A stretch of DNA of 64,000 nucleotides from CAIUGU01 sp040080215 (GTDB lineage: Bacteria; Pseudomonadota; Gammaproteobacteria; Steroidobacterales; Steroidobacteraceae). Where the stretch lies: positions 62,001-126,000 of the forward strand of contig JBEBIT010000001.1 of the NCBI GenBank assembly GCA_040080215.1, written 5' to 3'. How positions within the stretch are numbered: the first letter of the stretch is position 1; each line of letters opens with the position of its first letter. A model generated the notes under the pieces. The model did no database searches. It saw only the letters and a program-made list of their open reading frames with translations, and was not told the DNA's origin. The position numbers and the translations under genes were made by a program. This document shows positions 1 through 8,801 of the stretch, piece by piece.

Positions 1-1
1 A

Positions 2-1369
2 CGAATCCGACACGTGCCACGTGAACTGCCCGAATGCCGCTGCGCTCGTGTTCTTGAGGCCGATGTCATTGTTCGCGCGCAGGCCGTTCAGGATGGAAGG
101 CACGCTCTGGTTGGCGCCACTCAGCAGCCACCGGCTGGCCAGCGCGCCCTGTTCCTGGACCCCCTTCGTGTCGATCGTCTGGTAGAACCCGTACAGGCCC
201 ACGACGTAATCGATATTCGACCCGGAGGACGCGTAGCGTACTTCCTGCGACCACTGCCGCTGCTGGGACGGATTCTGCGAGATCGTCGTGATGGGCAGGC
301 CCGTGAAGTCGCGGTCGTTCGCCGGACCCCAATCCCACTTGCGGTAGGCGGAGACGGACGTCAGCTGGCCCGGGCCGACTTTCCATTCCGCGAGGACGGA
401 ACCGCCGCCGAATTGCTGCTCCGCTGCCAGCGTCGCATCGATGTCGGTAAGCCGGTCGAACGGGTTCAAGCTGGGCGGAACGTAATTGTTGGACGCCGCT
501 GCGAGCGAGGCATATTGACGATTGAGCGGGCGCTGCGTCGCGCCAGTCCGGACGTACACCGTACCGAATCCATACGGATTCTGGCGCGAATAGTCGGTGG
601 AGAACGTGACGTCCAGCGAATCGGTGGCCTTCCACAGCAGCTGGCCCTTGAAGCCGAGGTTGTTCTGCTCGTTGATCCACTTGCCGGTCGAAACGTTGTA
701 GATCGTGCCGCGGCGATCAGTGAACGACGTGCCAAGCCGGAACGCCAGCTTGTCATCGATCAACGGTGCGGAGATGGATCCCTTGGCCTGCACGTAGTCC
801 AGGTTGCCGTAGTTGATCTCGGCACGGCCTTCGGTCGTGAAGCTGGGCTTGCGCGTCGTGACGTTGATGGCGCCGGCCGTCGTGTTCTTGCCGTAGAGCG
901 TGCCCTGCGGGCCGCGCAGCACTTCCACCTGGTCCACATCGAGGAAGTCGAACGTGGCCGTCGCGCTGCGCGCGTAATAGACCTGGTCGATGTAGATGCC
1001 GACGCCCTGCTCGATGCCGTCGTTCGTGAGGCCGAATGGCGCACCGAGACCGCGGATCGTGGCCGCGGAGTTGCGGGGATTGCTGGAGTAGAACTGGATG
1101 GACGGCTGCAGCTGCGTCAGCTTGCCGACGTTGAACGTGCCCGTCGATTCGATGGTCGCGGAGTTGAGCACGGAGATCGCGAGCGGCACGTCCTGCGATT
1201 GCTCTTCACGGCGACGGGCCGTGACGACGACGTTGTCGAGGTTATCCGCCCTCGGGGCATCGGCCGCGTGGACCGTGGCCGGAACGGTCCCCACGAGCGC
1301 CGCGGCGACGGCTGCTGCGAGACTCAACGTGTAACCGGCATGTTGCTTGAGAGAGAATCGTGCGCTCAC
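2..1369 (-). CDS. TonB-dependent outer-membrane receptor, C-terminus beyond window
   Basis: This receptor would import a ligand across the outer membrane with TonB/ExbBD energy. I read it from a GTG at 1369, preceded by CAGGGA; 456 residues are visible and the rest of the barrel lies beyond base 1. Residues 1-36 form a signal peptide ending VHA-AD. The plug domain starts near residue 42 with DNVVVTARRREEQSQDVP and carries VEVLRGPQGTLYGKNTTAG near residues 145-165, both textbook for the family. Barrel sequence follows, and there is no N-terminal signalling extension. The ligand cannot be read from the sequence. The gene is divergent from a sulfate-binding protein gene and has the same phased-box promoter type, so uptake of a sulfur compound is an inference. 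Confidence 0.93.
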   Translation of the reverse strand, partial: MSARFSLKQHAGYTLSLAAAVAAALVGTVPATVHAADAPRADNLDNVVVTARRREEQSQDVPLAISVLNSATIESTGTFNVGKLTQLQPSIQFYSSNPRNSAATIRGLGAPFGLTNDGIEQGVGIYIDQVYYARSATATFDFLDVDQVEVLRGPQGTLYGKNTTAGAINVTTRKPSFTTEGRAEINYGNLDYVQAKGSISAPLIDDKLAFRLGTSFTDRRGTIYNVSTGKWINEQNNLGFKGQLLWKATDSLDVTFSTDYSRQNPYGFGTVYVRTGATQRPLNRQYASLAAASNNYVPPSLNPFDRLTDIDATLAAEQQFGGGSVLAEWKVGPGQLTSVSAYRKWDWGPANDRDFTGLPITTISQNPSQQRQWSQEVRYASSGSNIDYVVGLYGFYQTIDTKGVQEQGALASRWLLSGANQSVPSILNGLRANNDIGLKNTSAAAFGQFTWHVSDS

Positions 1370-1427
1370 TGTGAATGATCCCTGCTGTATGGAGAACGGC
1401 GGCGCATGCAGCGCCTGATGAGTCAGC

Positions 1428-1483
1428 ATGCTAGGGACCGAAGAGTGAGATTGCAGTCGCGTCACCGTAGCAAAGCGGTTACG
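1428..1483 (-). promoter_or_regulatory. Phased four-box promoter of the TonB receptor
   Basis: Read on the minus strand, four 7-mers sit exactly 11 bp apart: CGTAACC (1483-1477), TGCTACG (1472-1466), CGCGACT (1461-1455) and TCTCACT (1450-1444). A 10-bp gap follows, then TAGCAT (1433-1428) as a -10 element. The layout is that of Pho-box promoters, where an OmpR/PhoB-type regulator replaces the -35 contact. The fourth box is weak. The same layout recurs at 1543, 8619 and 18587. Confidence 0.55.
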
Positions 1484-1542
1484 TAGGCGATGGTGGGGTG
1501 AAGATTCGGGATGGACGTGATTCGCCGGCGTCTCGCCAGTTT

Positions 1543-1599
1543 TGTTACCGGTCTGTAACCGGCGGGCGACTGACGCGTAACCGCGGGTCGAATTACCAT
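1543..1599 (+). promoter_or_regulatory. Phased four-box promoter of sbp1
   Basis: Four 7-mers lie at exact 11-bp phase: TGTTACC (1543), TGTAACC (1554), GGCGACT (1565) and CGTAACC (1576). An 11-bp gap leads to TACCAT (1594-1599) as a -10 element, about 38 bases before the sbp1 ATG. Boxes 2-3 and the following GAC nearly match those of the cysA operon promoter at 18611-18631. Confidence 0.65.
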
Positions 1600-1636
1600 G
1601 CCCGCCTGTATCACCGGACCCGGAGTGCTTGGATCA

Positions 1637-2656
1637 ATGAACAGGAATGACTGGCTGCGTGGCGCTGCCACGACGGTGGCCCTCGGCGCCCTGATGGGCG
1701 CATCCATGGCGGCCTACGCCAAGAACGTCACGCTGCTCAATGTGTCGTACGACCCGACGCGGGAGCTGTATGTCGACTACAACAAGGCGTTCGCCAAGTA
1801 CTGGAAGGCGAAGACCGGCGACGACGTGCGGGTGAACCAGGCGCACGGCGGTTCTGGCGCCCAGGCGCGCGGCGTCATCGACGGGCTGCGAGCCGACGTC
1901 GTCACGCTCGCGCTGGCGGCTGACATCGACGGCATTGCCACCAACGGCAAGCTGCTGCCCGTGAACTGGCAGAGCCGGCTGCCGGACAACAGCTCTCCCT
2001 ACACATCGACGATCGTGTTCCTGGTCCGCAAGGGCAACCCGAAGAACATCAAGGACTGGAGCGACGTCGTGAAGCCGGGCATCTCGGTCATTACGCCGAA
2101 CCCGAAAACGTCGGGCGGCGCGCGCTGGAACTACCTCGCGTCGTACGGCTATGCGCTGAAGCAGCCCGGCGGCAATGATGCGACGGCAAAGGAATTCATC
2201 CGCAAGCTGTACAAGAACGTGCCCGTGCTCGACACGGGAGCGCGCGGCTCGACGACCACGTTCGTCCAGCGCGGCATCGGCGATGTGCTGCTCGCGTGGG
2301 AGAACGAAGCATTCCTCGCCATCAAGGAAGTCGGCGCCGACAAGCTGCAGATCATCGTGCCCTCGATCAGCGTACTGGCCGAACCGCCGGTGGCCGTCGT
2401 CGACCAGGTTGCGCTGAAGCGCGGAACAAAGGAGGTGGCGCAGGCTTACCTTGAGTACCTGTACACGCCTGAGGGGCAGGAGATCATCGCCCGCAACTAC
2501 TATCGCCCGCGTGATGCGACGGTGGCTGCCAAGTACGCCGCCCAGTATCCGAAGATCCCGCTGACGACCATCGCGGACTTCGGTGGCTGGACGAAAGTCC
2601 AGAAGGAGCACTTCGGCGACGGTGGCGTCTTCGACCAGGTGTACACCCCGCAGTAG
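1637..2656 (+). CDS. sbp: Sulfate/thiosulfate-binding periplasmic protein (orphan copy)
   Basis: Periplasmic substrate-binding protein of a sulfate/thiosulfate ABC importer. The 339-residue protein (from ATG 1637) has a signal peptide ending near AAYA-KN, then the family signatures LLNVSYDPTRELY, QAHGGSGAQARGVIDGL and PNPKTSGGARW. An upstream in-frame ATG at 1598 would lie in the promoter -10 region and precede the signal peptide, so I chose 1637. No permease or ATPase is adjacent. It probably feeds the CysTWA system at 13942-18544, which has its own lipoprotein SBP (about the same core, different N-terminus). The phased-box promoter upstream suggests shared control. Substrate (sulfate versus thiosulfate) cannot be told. 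Confidence 0.93.
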   Translation: MNRNDWLRGAATTVALGALMGASMAAYAKNVTLLNVSYDPTRELYVDYNKAFAKYWKAKTGDDVRVNQAHGGSGAQARGVIDGLRADVVTLALAADIDGIATNGKLLPVNWQSRLPDNSSPYTSTIVFLVRKGNPKNIKDWSDVVKPGISVITPNPKTSGGARWNYLASYGYALKQPGGNDATAKEFIRKLYKNVPVLDTGARGSTTTFVQRGIGDVLLAWENEAFLAIKEVGADKLQIIVPSISVLAEPPVAVVDQVALKRGTKEVAQAYLEYLYTPEGQEIIARNYYRPRDATVAAKYAAQYPKIPLTTIADFGGWTKVQKEHFGDGGVFDQVYTPQ

Positions 2657-2819
2657 GGCGTACTCCACACGGTTCGATCCCCCGCTCGGTCCATGAGGGC
2701 CGGGCAAACCTTGACCGCTGCCCAGACCACTTTGCGCCGCGGCTTTAGAAGGGCTCGGCGATTCCGGCTTCAGCTAGAATTCGTGGTCCCACTCTCGTGA
2801 CCCCAGCGTGCTGCGACCC

Positions 2820-4217
2820 ATGACCCCATCGCCCCCGTTCGTTCGTGCGCTCTGTTGTCTGCCCGCGTTGTTCGGAGCCGTCAGCAGCGTCTCCGCAGCG
2901 GAGGCCGCGCCGAAACCGTGGAACCTGCACGATGCAGTGGGTGCCCCCGCGAACCTGCAGTTGTCGGGTTCCATCCGTACACGTCTGGAAACGCTGTCCG
3001 GTCAGTCGCGCGTCGGACTCGACCCCAGGTTCAATCTGGTCAGCCTTCGCTCGAACGTGTTTGCCGAGTACTACCAGGACTGGTTCCGGATCGGCGGCGA
3101 GCTGTGGGACAGCCGCGCCTATCCACAGGAACCGACCAGCGGGGTCGGCAGCAACGACGTCAACGCACTTGAATTCGTCCAGGCTTACGTGGGCGCGGAC
3201 TTCGGCGCTCCCTTCGGCAAGGGCTCGTCTGCTACAGCACAACTCGGACGATTCGTGCTGAACCTCGGCTCTCGTCGGGTTGTGGCGGCAGATGACTATC
3301 GCAACACTACCAACGGCTACTCGGGGTTGCGGGTGGATCTGAAATCCGCTGGCGGTGCCTCGGCAACACTCATCTATACGGAGCCGCAAGTCCGGTTGCC
3401 CGACGCGTTGCCCGGTGTATTGCGCAACGACGTGAAGCTCGATCGCGAGAGCTCGGACCTCGTGCTCTGGGGCGGCATCGCTGCAGTGCCCAAACTCCTG
3501 CCGTTCGCGACGATCGAGGGATCGTGGTTTGGCGTCCGAGAGCGGGATCGACCCGACCTCGCCACGCGCGATCGCAACCTGCATACCGGCGGGCTCCGGT
3601 TGTTCCGGGATCCTAAGGCGGGGACCGTCGATTTCGAACTCGAAGGCATTCACCAGACGGGCACGGTGCGCGCAAGCACGGCCGCCAATGCGGCACTTCT
3701 CGATGTCTCGGCGTCGTTCTATCACGTGGAAGCCGGTTACCAGTGGGCTGCAGGCTCCAAGCCGCATCTCGCATTCGAGTATGACTATGCAAGCGGCGAT
3801 GACGGCGATGCGAAGTTCGGTCGCTTCGACACGTTGTTCGGCATGCGTCGCGGCGACCTCGCGCCTTCCGGCCTGTACAACGCGATTGGTCGCACCAACC
3901 TGCAGGCGCTCGGACTTCGCCTTGAAGCCACGCCCACGGCACGGCTCGACTACATGGCAAGCTATCGCGCACTGTGGCTCGCCTCGCGCACGGACAGCTT
4001 CTCCACCACGGGCGTTCGCGATGCCACCGGCAGGTCGGGCGACTTCGGAGGCCATCAGTTCGACGGCCGCCTGCGTTACTGGGTGATCCCGCGCTCGCTG
4101 CGGTTTGAAGTCGACGCCGTGATCCTCGCCAAGGGCCGGTTTCTCGACCGCGCACCGAATGCCCCGCAGACCGGCGACACGCGCTTCCTGTCGGTAAACA
4201 TCACCAGCCAGTTCTAG
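2820..4217 (+). CDS. Alginate-export-type outer-membrane beta-barrel protein
   Basis: A 465-residue outer-membrane protein of the alginate_exp/AlgE-like porin type. A signal peptide (cleavage near VSA-AEA) is followed by an alternating beta pattern rich in Y, W, G and R (FRIGGELWDSRAY, QLGRFVLNLGSRRVVAADDY). The chain ends in phenylalanine (NITSQF), the usual barrel-assembly signature. Family members form diffusion channels for anionic or small substrates; true alginate export is unlikely without alg genes. The start at 2820 rather than 2808 is a choice between two close methionines. A TAGAAT -10 candidate lies at 2775-2780. It follows sbp1 by 163 bases, so a role as porin for the same nutrient is plausible but unproven. 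Confidence 0.8.
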   Translation: MTPSPPFVRALCCLPALFGAVSSVSAAEAAPKPWNLHDAVGAPANLQLSGSIRTRLETLSGQSRVGLDPRFNLVSLRSNVFAEYYQDWFRIGGELWDSRAYPQEPTSGVGSNDVNALEFVQAYVGADFGAPFGKGSSATAQLGRFVLNLGSRRVVAADDYRNTTNGYSGLRVDLKSAGGASATLIYTEPQVRLPDALPGVLRNDVKLDRESSDLVLWGGIAAVPKLLPFATIEGSWFGVRERDRPDLATRDRNLHTGGLRLFRDPKAGTVDFELEGIHQTGTVRASTAANAALLDVSASFYHVEAGYQWAAGSKPHLAFEYDYASGDDGDAKFGRFDTLFGMRRGDLAPSGLYNAIGRTNLQALGLRLEATPTARLDYMASYRALWLASRTDSFSTTGVRDATGRSGDFGGHQFDGRLRYWVIPRSLRFEVDAVILAKGRFLDRAPNAPQTGDTRFLSVNITSQF

Positions 4218-4282
4218 GAAAGGTCGTCGCCATACCTGATTCGGTTATCCTCCCAGGCGGGTAACAAGAGGCGGGGGACGAC

Positions 4283-4615
4283 ATGAAGTTCAAGGAACTG
4301 CTCGATTCGTGGCGCGAGACCTCACGTCCGGTCAAGACGGCGCGCGAGTACGCGATCCGCCTCAACATCGATGACGCTGCCCGCATTCATGCGCTGGCTG
4401 ACCTGTTTCCCGGTCATTCCGAAGAGGACATCCTCTCGGACCTGTTGTCAGTCGCCCTGCAGGAAGTGGAAGGCGCCATGCCCTATAAGCCGGGCGCGAA
4501 GGTGATTTCGCACGACGAGCAAGGCGACCCGATCTACGAGGATGCAGGCCTCACGCCGCGCTTCGGCGAGCTGGTGAAGAAGTACAGAGCGGAGGTGGGG
4601 AAGAAGCTGCGTTAA
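4283..4615 (+). CDS. Conserved small cytosolic protein, function unknown
   Basis: A 110-residue protein without signal or membrane segment. The N-terminal half (MKFKELLDSW, EYAIRLNIDDAARIHALADL, FPGHSEEDILSDLLSVAL) looks helical and ribbon-helix-helix-like. The C-terminal half has GDPIYEDAGLTPRFGELVKKY. The pattern resembles a small gammaproteobacterial family often labelled 'type 1 pili tip component' or 'pilin assembly protein' without functional proof. GAGGCGGGGGACGAC upstream offers a ribosome-binding site. It stands alone, convergent with the next gene. Confidence 0.75.
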   Translation: MKFKELLDSWRETSRPVKTAREYAIRLNIDDAARIHALADLFPGHSEEDILSDLLSVALQEVEGAMPYKPGAKVISHDEQGDPIYEDAGLTPRFGELVKKYRAEVGKKLR

Positions 4616-4618
4616 GAG

Positions 4619-4846
4619 AGGGGCTACCGCCAAGCAGGGCGCTGCCATGACGGGCTCCGCCAAGTATCCCCTTCGAGGATAAAGGGCTGTCGCCAAGCCA
4701 GAATCGACGGCCAGCCCCGACTGAAGCGAATTCATAGAACAGCGTCTTTTCTCTTGCTCGTACTCCGCGTCTGGCTTGGCGGCAGCCCCTCGTGTCGGAG
4801 ACCTACTTGGCGGAGCCCCAATTGGCGAAGCCCATCCAAAGTCAAT
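4619..4846. repeat. Intergenic inverted-repeat cluster R1
   Basis: Lies between convergent genes. The left arm (4652-4688) carries the unit TATCCCCTTCGAGGATAAAG that also forms the arms of cluster R2 at 10827-11037. The right arm (4783-4817) is a decayed reverse complement of it. An outer unit reading GCCAAGCCAGA on the left is mirrored by TCTGGCTTGGC on the right. The whole could fold as one long imperfect hairpin and act as a bidirectional terminator. Confidence 0.7.
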
Positions 4847-4864
4847 TCGCGACCGCCTCGCGGC

Positions 4865-5296
4865 TTACTTCTTCTTGTCCTTCTCCGCCAACCCTTTCTT
4901 CATCTTGATCCACGCGTCCAGCTTGTGCAGGTCCGTGGGCGGCTTGCGTGGTTCGTCCGCAACCTTGGCTTTCGGTGTCGGGGCGCTGTTGTAGGGGTTG
5001 AAGCCTGTCTCGCGATTCGGCAACTGAGGCTCGTCGAGCGACAGTTCGAAGCCTTTCTTCTTCTGGGGTGCAGTGGGCGGCGTGTCGACGATGGCGAGCT
5101 CTTTCGCTTCGAGCTTCTTGAGCCGCTGCGTGCTGACCTCACGGCCAAACACGCCGGTGGAGGTCTGCCATTCCCAGATCGGATTGCCGCGGGCATCGAA
5201 CGCTACCCGACCCGAACTCTTCTCGGTCGTCGGTGTGGCAGGCGGGGCTCGGGGTGGGGCCTTCTTGTCCTGCGGAGGGTCCTTGGGATCGCTCAT
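4865..5296 (-). CDS. Hypothetical proline/lysine-rich protein
   Basis: A 143-residue cytosolic protein with a proline-rich N-terminus (PPQDKKAPPRAPPATPTTEK), a short conserved-looking core (GRVAFDARGNPIWEWQTSTG, residues about 30-50) and a lysine-rich C-terminus (KMKKGLAEKDKKK). No signal peptide or membrane segment. The core resembles small proteobacterial proteins of unknown function. Codon use fits the neighbours, and no longer frame competes on either strand. Confidence 0.7.
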   Translation of the reverse strand: MSDPKDPPQDKKAPPRAPPATPTTEKSSGRVAFDARGNPIWEWQTSTGVFGREVSTQRLKKLEAKELAIVDTPPTAPQKKKGFELSLDEPQLPNRETGFNPYNSAPTPKAKVADEPRKPPTDLHKLDAWIKMKKGLAEKDKKK

Positions 5297-5435
5297 GTAT
5301 GGGTGCCGGACCTGAAAGGCTGCTGGCCAACGCTTTTTGCCATTCTGTTCGTGAGTTCAGGCACTTGCAATAGGGTTCCACAGGAACCATTGTCCGATGT
5401 TGTAACAAAACGTAGCCTCAGGCGATTCCTGCACC

Positions 5436-7276
<1,841 letters not shown>

Positions 7277-7280
<4 letters not shown>

Positions 7281-7705
7281 ACAGGAGCGGTCCGTCCGCC
7301 GGGACGGAGCAACCGCAAGGCGAGCGTGCCGACGACGACGCCCGCCATGAACGTGAGGGCTTCACGCGTACCCGTTGCGAGCAGCAGCAGCCCGGGGCCC
7401 GGGCAGATGCCGCTCAACCCCCAGCCGACGCCAAAGACGACACTGCCGGCGAGCAGAGGTGAATCGATGAGCGTGCGGCTGGGTAGCCTCACCTCAGCCG
7501 CCAGCAGGCTGAGGCGCGTGCGCCGTACCCGATAGAACGCGGGTGCAGCGACCAGAACGGCACCCGCCATTGTGAAGGCCAATGCGGGGTTCCAGTCGCC
7601 AGCGATATCGAGAAACGCGAGAACGGTGTCCGGGTTGGTCATGCCCGACAGCAAAAGGCCGCCGCCGAACAGCAGGCCGGCCACCAGTGCGCCCAGTACG
7701 ATCAC
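7277..7705 (-). CDS. YeeE/YedE-type sulfur transport subunit (second half)
   Basis: A 142-residue integral membrane protein of the YeeE/YedE (DUF6691-like) sulfur-transport type, whose E. coli relative TsuA imports thiosulfate. It has about four hydrophobic spans and the family motif GWGLSGICPGPGLL with a conserved cysteine. The GTG start at 7705 overlaps the TGA of the upstream partner (GTGA), so translation is likely coupled. A longer frame reaching 7828 would run through the partner gene and is rejected. With its partner it makes one two-part channel in the inner membrane. Confidence 0.85.
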
Positions 7706-8121
7706 AGTGCACCTCCGTGCCTGACGACCCACACGGTCAACGCGGCCGTAGCCATGAAGATCAGCACCGCGACGAGCGAGCGCACGGAGAGATTCGCGAG
7801 ACCGCAGACACCGTGGCCGCTCGTGCATCCGGAACCGAGTTGCGTTCCCGCACCGACCAAGATGCCGGCGAACGCGAGTCCAGGCAGGCCGAGCGAGTAC
7901 GCCACGGGTCCGGGGCCGAGCAGGAAGACCGGCAAGACCATGCCGAGCAGGAAGACCGGAAAAGCGCGCCCGGGGCCGAAGTGGCCCCGCACGACGTTGC
8001 CGATGATGCCGCTGATGCCGGCCACCCGACCGACTATGAGAAGGAACACCGCAGCAGCGGCACCGATCAGCAAGCCGCCGGCAAACGCACGGGCATAGGG
8101 AAACGACAGGAACTCAGGCAT
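7702..8121 (-). CDS. YeeE/YedE-type sulfur transport subunit (first half)
   Basis: A 139-residue membrane protein with four hydrophobic spans and the YeeE hallmark GSGCTSGHGVCGLANLS, which holds the cysteines that pass thiosulfate-type sulfur in TsuA relatives. It overlaps the second half by 4 bp. Two small genes (8215-8595) precede it on the same strand, and the phased-box promoter at 8619-8674 probably drives all four. Thiosulfate as substrate is taken from the family, not seen here. Confidence 0.88.
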   Translation of the reverse strand: MPEFLSFPYARAFAGGLLIGAAAAVFLLIVGRVAGISGIIGNVVRGHFGPGRAFPVFLLGMVLPVFLLGPGPVAYSLGLPGLAFAGILVGAGTQLGSGCTSGHGVCGLANLSVRSLVAVLIFMATAALTVWVVRHGGAL

Positions 8122-8214
8122 GACGGAATCGGGTAGTGACGGAGGAAGCGGCAGTATGTCACATGCCCTTTCCTCAGCAATGCCCCGGCAAGCCCGCGGG
8201 CAGCGACAGGGAGA

Positions 8215-8403
8215 TCAGGGCTTGGCTTGCTCGGCGTGCGTGGCCAACGCCCATTCCGCATCTTCCGACTCGGCAGCGTGGGGCTGCTCGTCACGCAACC
8301 AGAACATCGCGTCCTGTAATTGACGGGCATCCGCGCCGAGCTTCGTCGTTGCCTTGTCGAACAGGGCCACGGCCATTCTCTGCCAGCTGTATCTGTTTTC
8401 CAT
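8215..8403 (-). CDS. Small hypothetical protein of the YeeE operon
   Basis: A 62-residue soluble protein (starts MENRYSWQRMAVALFDK) predicted to be helical, with acidic patches and no cysteine. It starts 9 bases after the stop of the 60-residue gene upstream and lies 93 bases before the YeeE-type gene. A GAGGAG-like ribosome-binding site is present upstream. I do not recognise the family. Its position suggests a small regulator or accessory of sulfur uptake, which is inference. Confidence 0.6.
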   Translation of the reverse strand: MENRYSWQRMAVALFDKATTKLGADARQLQDAMFWLRDEQPHAAESEDAEWALATHAEQAKP

Positions 8404-8412
8404 GGACGCTCC

Positions 8413-8595
8413 TCAGAAGTCCTGCACGAAAGCGCTGTTGACGGCGGCGAGCGGGGAACGACCCTCTTCATAGAGGTGCCGCCACGCGGACCAGTCGATG
8501 TCGGTGGGTTCGATGTCGGAGAACAGGTCGTGGTAGAGGTCGCGGATCGCCTCGACGACTTCCAGCTGCCAGTGGATCCAGGTCTGAATGGGCAC
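8413..8595 (-). CDS. Small hypothetical protein, first gene of the YeeE operon
   Basis: A 60-residue soluble protein starting at GTG 8595, with a strong AAAGGAGGAA ribosome-binding site 4 bases upstream. It is rich in W, D and E (WIHWQLEVVEAIRDLYHDLF) and looks alpha-helical, with no cysteine or signal peptide. Family not recognised. It is the first gene behind the four-box promoter (8619-8674), so it belongs to the putative sulfur regulon. Confidence 0.65.
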   Translation of the reverse strand: MPIQTWIHWQLEVVEAIRDLYHDLFSDIEPTDIDWSAWRHLYEEGRSPLAAVNSAFVQDF

Positions 8596-8618
8596 GCGCT
8601 TCCTCCTTTGACGCGCCC

Positions 8619-8674
8619 ATCTTAGCTAGCAGCAGGTTACAGTTCGGTAGCAATCCGGTGGCAATTTCGTAGCA
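8619..8674 (-). promoter_or_regulatory. Phased four-box promoter of the YeeE operon
   Basis: On the minus strand four 7-mers repeat every 11 bp without a slip: TGCTACG (8674-8668), TGCCACC (8663-8657), TGCTACC (8652-8646) and TGTAACC (8641-8635). Exactly 10 bp further lies TAAGAT (8624-8619) as -10 element. This is the cleanest of the four sets. Bases 8675-8801 upstream hold nothing further that I recognise. Confidence 0.7.
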
Positions 8675-8801
8675 ATTGCGCGGGTTTGCGAGATCCTTAT
8701 CACACTACGCCATGAAACCGTTCGTGCGGCCCGCCCTGCCAACGGTGAACCGCCGCAAATACAGCCGGAACGATACGGGCGCTTTTGCTCTGCAGCACCA
8801 G

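Noticed and set aside
14..1378. Long plus-strand open frame opposite the TonB receptor
   Set aside because: It is the antisense of a receptor with clear family motifs; its sequence is arginine/valine-rich with no recognisable domain, as expected for shadows in high-GC DNA.
1428..1599. Phosphate (PhoB) regulation as the meaning of the phased boxes
   Set aside because: Layout is the same as a Pho box, but all linked genes are sulfur-related and the window has its own PhoB-type regulator in the sulfate operon. Kept only as an alternative.
2757..2780. Fifth phased promoter in front of the alginate-export-type gene
   Set aside because: There is a TAGAAT and one GGCGATT at the right distance, but the other boxes do not match.
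2745..4055. Long minus-strand frame over the alginate-export-type gene
   Set aside because: Antisense shadow; the plus strand has signal peptide, barrel pattern and terminal F.
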